From the NCBI GenBank assembly GCA_037447655.1, contig JBBHKE010000533.1, forward strand, positions 111,350 to 175,349: a stretch of DNA of 64,000 bases, given 5' to 3'. The position numbers and the translations under genes were made by a program. Within the stretch, counting starts at the first letter, position 1, and each line of letters starts with the position of its first letter. The notes under the pieces are model-generated. The model saw only the letters and a program-made list of their open reading frames with translations, was not told the DNA's origin and searched no databases. This DNA is from Zygnema cylindricum. Lineage: Eukaryota; Streptophyta; Zygnematophyceae; Zygnematales; Zygnemataceae. Below are positions 58,001 through 64,000 of this stretch, piece by piece.

Positions 58001-60252
58001 AGAAATAATTATAATTTCTCACAGGAGGATATGTTTTTATATGTATTAGGAGTCGAGACAAAGGTCTCAGGATTCCACGGGCCCGAGCAACGCCCCGTCA
58101 CGTCCCATTTTGCCCTGTTGATCATGACAAAAACATGGATGATAATAAAAAATTGTCACATGAGGGAATGTTATAAAAATTTGTCACATAAGGAAATGTT
58201 TTTATATGCATTAGGAGTCGAGACAAAGGTCTCCGGACTCCACAGGACCAGGCGAAACCCCGTCAAGTCCCATTTTGCCCTAGTCACGATGACAAGTACA
58301 TGGAAAATAAAAGTTTTATAATATATATAGATGCTTTATATGTATTATACATATATCGAATTCCCATATATTGAAGATAACGGTCTCCGGACTCCACGGA
58401 GCCGAGCAAAGCCCCGTCACATCCCATTTTGCCCTGGTCACCATGACAAAAACATGGATATACATGTATATATATATAATTATATACATACATGTATAAA
58501 TAAATATACATGTATTTCCTATGTTGTTATGTGTATATGTGTACATATATGTGTGTTTAACTGGTATGGTATACATATGCATTATACGTATAAGTTATTC
58601 GCAAAGAGATATGTGTATAAGAGTAAAATATGTGTGAATAACTGGTATGCATATGTTTTAATACGTATTATACATATATATAATAATAATTAATAATGTA
58701 ATATAATAAATATTATACATATACTGAAACGAAAAACTGGTCGAGATAAAGGTCTCCGGACTCCACGAAGCCGAGCAAAGACCTGTCACGTCCCATTTTG
58801 CCCTGTTTACCATAAAGAATACATGGATATGCATGCATAGATAAATATATATATTTAATTCATTTACAGATAAATATAAATGTAATTCTTATGTTGTTAT
58901 GTGTACATGTGTGTATAATTGGTATAGTATTTATATATGAATTAGATGTGTATATAAGAGTAAATAAGTAAATAATTGGTATACATATGTTTTTATACGT
59001 ATTACAAATATATGTAATTCGCATATATTGAACCAAAAACTGGTCAATACAGAGGTCTCCAAAAACCCTACAAAAACCCTAAAAAAGCTGAGCAAAACCC
59101 TATGATATATCTAAGATATTTATATATATGAATATATATATGTATATATATATGTGTGTATATATATATGTATATATACATATATATACACACATATATA
59201 CATATATATACATGCACATATATATACATATATATATATGTGTGTGTGTATATTAGTGTTGTGTATCGGTAAGGATTTGCCGATAACCGATATGGGCCTT
59301 TTTTCGGGGACCCGATAATCGATATATTGGTACGATATATCGTTATCGGTCTTATCGGCTACTTATCGGCGATAATGCCGATAACGATAACTATCGGCGA
59401 TAACTGTACGAGCCGTACAGATAGCTGTACAGCATGTACACTCAACTTGTACACTCAACTGTACGTCTTATTCCCCCGACGCGCCCTACTCACAACCCCC
59501 CTGAGGTACCTACCAATCAGATCATTTGTACAAGCCGAAAGTACAGTAGCCGGCATAAGATGTGTACGGCTTTAGTACGGCTCCAGTTAAAACGATGTAC
59601 CTTTCACATCCGACGCCGTGGCTTTGTCCCTTTATTTTTTGGGATCCACTGGAAACCTGCCACGTGTCAATCCGTCGGTTTTTTTGGCAAAAGCCGCCAA
59701 AAAAGCCATTCGAGATGCCGGCGCTCACGCTGACCGTCCGCTCGTATTTTCTCATTGAATGTCGTCGTTCGATTCCGGCGGCGCGCATAATGTTATTTTG
59801 CATCCGTTGTACTTTGTGTCCGCCGTCTTTTTACCGTTCCATGATAATCAGTTTATCGGTACAATTCCGTACGTTCACGTAAAATTTATGTTCAGTTAAC
59901 CGCCCAAAAAGTACTACAAAAGTGCAACGTATTTTTTCGTCAAATTCCGTACATTTCCCGTAAAAAACCGTACATTTCTCGTAAATTTACCGTTCAGTTT
60001 ACCGGACAGAAAGCACTCCGGACAGAAAGTACAGAAAGTACAAATATAATCGGGACCGCTGACCGTTCGATAACCGATAACTATCGGTATCGGTGTTATC
60101 GCGATAATTTTTTTACCGATACACAACACTAGTGTATATACATATATATGTGTATATATGTGTATACATACATATATATGTATAAACACATATATACATG
60201 TATATAGATGCACATATATATACATATATATGTATATATATGTATATATACA

Positions 60253-60291
<39 letters not shown>

Positions 60292-61376
60292 ATATATATG
60301 TATATATATATATATATGTGTGTGTATATATATGTATATATATATGTATATATATGTATGTATATATATGTATATATATGCATATATATATGCGTATATA
60401 TATATATATGTTATATATATGTGTATGCATATATAAATGTATATATATATATGCATATGTATATATATGTTATATATATATGCATATATATACATATATA
60501 CATATACATATATATATGTATGCATATATATATATATATGTGTATATATGTATATATATTAGTGTTGTGTATCGGCAAAAAATTTATCGCGATAACACCG
60601 ATACCGATAGTTATCGGCTATCGAACGGTCGGAGGTCCCGATATATCGGTCCGAGACCAACAAATTCCATATCGGTGATAACTTAAAAATATAGTATGCA
60701 TACAATAGTACTTTATAACATACTGTATTATACTGTTGACTTTATATAGAGTGGCATGCCACGTATAAGAATCTGTTCCGTATCTGTTTAACTTAAATTT
60801 ATTACGGACAGCGCAGCAACGTTGGCAAATTTAAAACAATTCTTTATAGTTCTAAACTATAGTACCGAAACGAAATATTAAATTACGTTGTAAATTTGTA
60901 AATCAAACTTTTTCGAAAAACAGACGAACAGAGCAGACGAACACATCTGTCGGACTGCCGCCATTTCCTGCCACCATGGAAGTGATATGAGGGCGTAACT
61001 AACCTTGCAAAAAAAAATAACAGTCAAAAGGACATTCTGGACGGGTATGGGAGCGTGGAACCCAAGGAAAACCCCCTTAAATTAGAAATAATCAAGTAAA
61101 TATCACGATTTTTTCCCGAAATCGGGGGGAAGGGGGTCCGCGGCGCGTCCGGGGAATAACACGTACAGTTGTGTACTGGCCGTACATTTATCTATACGGT
61201 CCGTACAGTTATTGCCGATAGTTATCGATATCGGTGTTATCGCCGATAAACAACTGATATTATCGGTTAATTATCGGCGATAACACCGATAACGATATAT
61301 CGTACCAATATATCGATTATCGGCAACCCGAAAAAAGGCCCATATCGGTTATCGGCAAATCCTTACCGATACACCA

Positions 61377-61452
<76 letters not shown>

Positions 61453-62855
61453 GGTGTGTGTGTGTAAGTCATATGTAGATGGGTGTATTTTAGTAAATAT
61501 GTGTGTGCCTAATTGGTATATAAATGTACATATAACTTGCCTCCAAAAAGGTGCCGGATTCCACGGGGTTCGCCATAACAAACTATATGGATACTAGCAT
61601 ACATATGTAGATTTAATATATATGGAGATATGGATATCATTCGTATATATAGTTTATACATATGTGGATATAATTTGTATATATAATTTGTACGAGTGGA
61701 TATGAGTCATAGAAGGATGTCGGTATAGTTCCGACATAGACGTGGATAAAACTTGTATATACATATATATGTATAAATGCATATATGTATATATGTATAT
61801 CTGTATATATGTATATATGTATATATGTATATATGTATATATGTATATATGTATATATGTATATATGTATATATGTTTATATGTATATATGTATATATGT
61901 ATATCTGTATAAATGTATATATGTATATATGAATATGAATATATGTATATAGTTATATATGTTTTTCTGTATATATGTATATATGTATATATGTACATAT
62001 GTATATATGTATATATGTATATACGTATATATGTGTATATGTACATACGCATAAATGTATATATGTATGTGATCCACACTAAGAAAAGTCACATTATAAT
62101 TGATATGTTAAAAAAACCACACTAATAATGGTGGGTTCTTCTCCATTACACTTTTTCTTTTCCGTATGTGCTTTTCGAAGAAGGGAATGTTCAAACCAAA
62201 ATTTTCCTACAAGAATTAGCTTGGATTGACGTCATTTTTGGAGTAAAGAATCAAAAAGAAAAGAATAGGAAAAAAAATGTAAGAAATAGAAAAATAAAAT
62301 AGAAAAAAAAACCTGAGCTTTTTCGTTGAAAACGGGTCGAAAATAAAAGGAGTAAAAAAACCACGCGCCCCAAACCGCGTCTTCTCGCCGCTTTATTTTT
62401 CCACCGCTGCCCGAGAAAAAATAAACAATAACAAAAATAAAAATATATATATATAAAAAAAAAAATGATAATAATAATAATAAAAAAAAAATGATAAAAA
62501 ATATGAACAATCATAAAAACAATAAAATAAATAAAGATGCTAAAAGAAATAAAATGAATTAAAAAAAAGGAGAAATAATAGAAATAGTAACAGAATAAAA
62601 AATAAAATAATAACCAAAAAGCATACTAAGAGCACAAAAAAAAAACATTCCTCGGTCAGACACGAAATGTACCATCCCTCCCTCCCTCTCTCCCCCCCCC
62701 CTCCTTTCCCTCTCCCTCTCCTCCACCTCTCATGTGCTGTGTGAGGGAGGAATGGAGAGATAGGAGGGGGAGGGAGAAAATTGGGGGGGGGGAGAGGGAG
62801 AGGGGAAGTGAGGGAGGAACGAGGGAGAGAGGAAGGCAGGGGGAGAGAGCAAGCA

Positions 62856-62888
<33 letters not shown>

Positions 62889-62977
62889 AAGAAAGAGAGC
62901 GAGAAAGAGGGAGATAAAGAAAGAAAAAAAGAGAGAAAGAGAACGAGAGAGAATGAGAGAGAGAGAGGAAAAAGGAC

Positions 62978-63024
<47 letters not shown>

Positions 63025-63951
63025 CCCCTACCCAGAAGAGAGAGACTTATTATTATTATTATTATGTCCCGACTGCACCGGTTGACTCAAACAAACGTCC
63101 AAACTTTGGGGGGTGAGAGAGGGCCATCCCCCCCCTCCCACTCCTCCCCCTCCTCCTCCTCCCCCTCCTCCTCCTCCTCCTCCTCCTCCTCCCCCTCCCC
63201 CTCCTCCTCCCCCTCCCCTCCCCCCCCCCCCCATAACCTCCATAGAGAGAGGGAGGAGGTTAATATCGGGGGGGTCGTGGGAGTGGCGGAAGGGATCAGG
63301 ATCCTCCTGCTGTTGTACGGACAGGCCCTGGGGGGGGGGGAGGGAGAGGGAGGGAGAGGGAGGGAGAGAGGGAGAGGATTAAGTGAGGGAGGGGAGAGGG
63401 AGGGAGAGGGAGGGAGGAGGGAGAGGATTAAGTGAGGGAGGGGAGAGGGAGGGAGAGGGAGGGAGGAGGGAGAGGATTAAGTGAGGGAGGGGGAGAGGGA
63501 GGGAGAGGGAAGGAGAGGGAGGGAGAGAGGGAGAGGATTAAGTGAGGGAGGGGAGAGGGAGGGAGAGGAGGGAGAGAGAGGGAGAGGATTAAGTGAGGAG
63601 GGGAGAGGGAAGGGAGCGGAATTAGAGAAGGAGAGGGAGCGAAGTTTAGAGAGGGAGAGGGGGGGGGGAAAGGGAGAGGGAGAGTGGAACGGGGTCAGGA
63701 TACTCCTGGGGCTGTAGGGACCAGGGCCCTTGGGGGGGGGAGGGGAAGAGGGAGAGAATTAGGGGAGTGGAAAGGAGCGGGAGAGGGCAGCAGGGGGGAG
63801 CGAGCGGGAGAGTAGGAGGGAGGGAGAGAGCGAGAGAGAGGGAAAAAAATATACCTGAAGCGTATCAATAGTGAGGGAGGTGGCGGGGGTCGGAGGATAG
63901 AGAGGGTAAGGAGAGCCTCCGTCATCATGCCAGCTGGCGGACTCCAAATAT
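49099..63951 (-). CDS. HSP20-like (alpha-crystallin domain) plant protein, eight exons, N-terminus outside window
   Basis: Exons on the minus strand, chosen by GT-AG sites and matching phases: 63951-63855, 63327-63032, 62406-62313, 57968-57793, 53293-53112, 52627-52167, 50329-50198 and 49416-49099 (TGA stop). Together they encode about 585 codons. Recognisable parts: [20 protein letters not shown] (exon 3), [13 protein letters not shown] and [12 protein letters not shown] (exon 4), [16 protein letters not shown] and RQRWMDLTG (exon 5), [11 protein letters not shown] (exon 6), [13 protein letters not shown] and [16 protein letters not shown] (exon 7), and [22 protein letters not shown] and EILVPKH (exon 8). 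These match the plant family annotated as HSP20-like chaperones; the last two exons form the alpha-crystallin-type fold. Exon 6 has an in-frame TAA at 52373-52371. Exon 2 encodes a long glycine run. Exons 1 and 2 are the least certain. A Copia element lies in the exon 4-5 intron. Confidence 0.85.
49420..50182. repeat. GA-rich minisatellite and (GA)n in HSP20-like intron
   Basis: The intron between exons 7 and 8 is filled with GGGAGAGGTAAGATGGAGAGG-like units (49425-49915) and a (GA)n run at 50103-50180. The Ser/Leu/Pro or Arg/Glu ORFs across it are artefacts. Confidence 0.9.
50380..50810. repeat. ~35-bp repeats and (GAAA)n microsatellite
   Basis: Four units of the type AAATTGGGTTTNCGATGGT lie at 50385-50476. 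A (GGGA)/(GAAA)/(GGAA)n tract lies at 50580-50790. Both are within the intron upstream of exon 7. Confidence 0.85.
51373..51580. mobile_element. TA-target MITE, degenerate
   Basis: CACCGACCATCCTTATTAG after TA and CACTAATAAACGATGGTTATCGGTCG-like sequence near the right end, with the interior word TCTGCCACGT, recall subfamily A. The right terminus is unclear. Confidence 0.45.
51958..52160. repeat. Poly(A) run and A-rich tract
   Basis: A nearly pure A run of about 90 bp (51961-52051) followed by AAACAAC-type sequence, directly downstream of the exon 6 donor. The Phe-rich ORFs are artefacts. Confidence 0.9.
52716..52976 (-). repeat. Partial copies of exon 6 (5' part) and exon 5 (3' part)
   Basis: 52760-52716 repeats the first ~45 bp of exon 6 including its acceptor (TTTTGACAG|GGAGAGAG). 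It encodes the same [13 protein letters not shown]. 52976-52930 repeats the last ~45 bp of exon 5 (GGATGGACCTCACAG), but the donor is changed from CACAG|GTGAAA to CACAG|TGTAAA. Both lie between exons 5 and 6. Confidence 0.8.
53361..53625 (-). repeat. Three partial copies of exon 5 (5' part) with acceptors
   Basis: Starts at 53625, 53504 and 53397 (minus strand) repeat the acceptor and first ~35-50 bp of exon 5, whose real start is 53293. All begin CAG|GTCCGG or TAG|GTCCGG and stop at the same word, TTCCCTCGGTC, followed by CT-rich sequence. Confidence 0.85.
53652..53661. other. Assembly gap (10 N)
   Basis: Ten Ns lie between the exon 5 copies and the truncated Copia element. The missing 3' part of that element may be in this gap. 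Confidence 0.99.
53749..56435 (-). pseudogene. Copia pol remnant (protease, integrase, partial RT)
   Basis: Protease: [12 protein letters not shown] near 56070, where the usual D-S/T-G active-site triplet reads DSS. Integrase: a pre-integrase zinc motif (HLRYGHLS followed by CSGC), then a catalytic core with [16 protein letters not shown] and [30 protein letters not shown] and [10 protein letters not shown] near 54250-54050, ending around 53830. Frame changes occur near 55800 and near 54940, and a TGA separates this frame from gag at 56438-56436. It cannot encode a working polyprotein. Confidence 0.92.
56436..57158 (-). pseudogene. Copia gag remnant (UBN2 type with zinc knuckle)
   Basis: 240 codons from ATG at 57158, with the typical [17 protein letters not shown] start of Copia gag and a C-terminal CCHC knuckle ([14 protein letters not shown]). 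The frame ends at TGA (56438-56436), but the same frame continues downstream into an Arg/Gly-rich linker and protease, so this stop is probably a mutation. Confidence 0.9.
57200..57594 (-). repeat. Probable 5' LTR of the Copia element
   Basis: Read on the minus strand, the element starts TGTTGGACTTAGCCC at 57594, a typical Copia LTR start. The stretch contains the inverted pair AGGTGACCT/AGGTCACCT (57314-57336). I could not place its inner boundary or a primer-binding site, and no second LTR is available. Confidence 0.6.
58052..58802 (-). repeat. Four partial copies of exon 4 (5' part) with acceptors
   Basis: Minus-strand starts at 58114, 58279, 58433 and 58802 repeat the acceptor and first ~65 bp of exon 4 (real start 57968). 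Each begins AG|GGCAAAATGGGA, where the real exon has AG|GGAAAAATGGGA. Two or three keep the reading frame through VESGD. None keeps the rest of the exon or its donor. Spacing is about 146, 165, 154 and 369 bp. A more decayed trace is near 59045-59100. Confidence 0.88.
59254..60131. mobile_element. hAT-like MITE, TAGTGTTG family (878 bp)
   Basis: TAGTGTTGTGTATCGGTAA and TTACCGATACACAACACTA are perfect inverted ends. GTGTATAT flanks both sides (59246-59253, 60132-60139), an 8-bp duplication in a TA/TG-rich target. The outer interior has many CGATAACGATA motifs. No transposase. Confidence 0.88.
60140..60551. repeat. TATATGTA microsatellite
   Basis: Degenerate TA/TGTA repeat between the two hAT MITEs. 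A similar tract precedes the first one (59110-59253). The Ile/Tyr/His-rich ORFs are artefacts. Confidence 0.9.
60560..61379. mobile_element. hAT-like MITE, TAGTGTTG family, inverted copy (820 bp)
   Basis: The ends TAGTGTTGTGTATCGGCAA and TTACCGATACACCACTA match the element at 59254 and, by interior, lie in inverted orientation to it. ATATATAT flanks both sides but is uninformative in this repeat. Confidence 0.85.
61380..62070. repeat. (TA)n and ATATGT repeats
   Basis: A pure (TA)n run at 61380-61442 and a long ATATGTAT-type repeat at 61755-62065, all in the intron between exons 3 and 4. A GTTCCACGGGG-like scrap near 61555-61575 may be another exon 4 relic. Confidence 0.85.
62680..63020. repeat. 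Purine-rich simple repeats in intron
   Basis: CCCTCC and GGGAGA runs, then AGAGAAAG and (GA)n up to 63020, directly downstream of the exon 2 donor. Confidence 0.85.
63335..63735. repeat. ~50-60-bp GA minisatellite and partial exon 2 copy
   Basis: GAGAGGATTAAGTGAGG recurs at about 63371, 63420, 63469, 63531 and 63583 in GGGAGG-rich sequence. At about 63730-63690 (minus strand) CAGGAGTATCCTGACCCC, preceded by CTACAG, resembles the start of exon 2 (CAGGAGGATCCTGATCCC). Confidence 0.75.
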
Positions 63952-64000
63952 CTGTAAAAAAAGAAGGGAGAGAGAGAGGGAGAGGGATCGAGGAAAGAAG

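Noticed and set aside
59914-60686. Ile/Tyr/His-rich ORFs on both strands
   Set aside because: Translation of TATATGTA repeats between two hAT MITEs.
62980-63435. 160-aa and 89-aa plus-strand ORFs (Ser or Pro runs)
   Set aside because: Antisense to the putative exon 2 and driven by a CCT microsatellite; splice phases support the minus strand.

Overview
The window looks like nuclear DNA of a land plant. It carries a plant-type DUF2985/PLAC8 membrane protein, single-domain secreted fasciclin proteins, a plant HSP20-like gene with GT-AG introns, a Copia element, TTTAGGG-like tracts and dense families of small inverted-repeat transposons. I cannot name the species. Gene density is low: four host loci in 64 kb. 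Much of the rest is simple repeats and transposons. Two 10-base N runs (6405-6414, 53652-53661) mark assembly gaps.

Layout. 1-12.5 kb: two tandem copies of a ~5.7 kb gene-poor unit, each headed by a purine-only repeat. Insertions present in one copy and absent from the other fix the ends and target sites of several transposon families. 12.5-24 kb: two convergent fasciclin (FAS1) genes with the same phase-1 intron, separated by an array of MITEs and telomere-like sequence. 24-33 kb: more MITEs and a decayed non-LTR retrotransposon that appears to carry a C-terminal restriction-like endonuclease. 33.9-37.1 kb: a DUF2985/PLAC8 gene on the minus strand, with an in-frame TGA and a C-terminal frame shift, and eight G-box hexamers upstream. 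39-44.3 kb: a nest of TA-target, PIF/Harbinger-like and hAT-like MITEs inserted into each other. 44-48 kb: AT-rich sequence without a visible gene. 48-64 kb: one long minus-strand gene for an HSP20-like (alpha-crystallin domain) plant protein, reassembled here from eight phase-compatible exons. Its introns hold long simple repeats, two hAT MITEs and a truncated Copia element.

The most unusual feature is in the HSP20-like gene. Most of its exons are accompanied by degenerate partial copies of themselves. Copies of exon 5' parts, each with its own splice acceptor, lie upstream in the preceding intron (exons 2, 4, 5 and 6 of my model). Copies of exon 3' parts lie downstream (exons 5 and 8). The second main result is the set of short transposon families whose ends and target duplications can be read directly: TA-target elements with CACCGCGAATCG ends, TTA/TAA-target elements with GGGTNNNNTTCCATCAG ends, 8-bp-target hAT elements of two families, and 9-bp-target Mutator-like elements.
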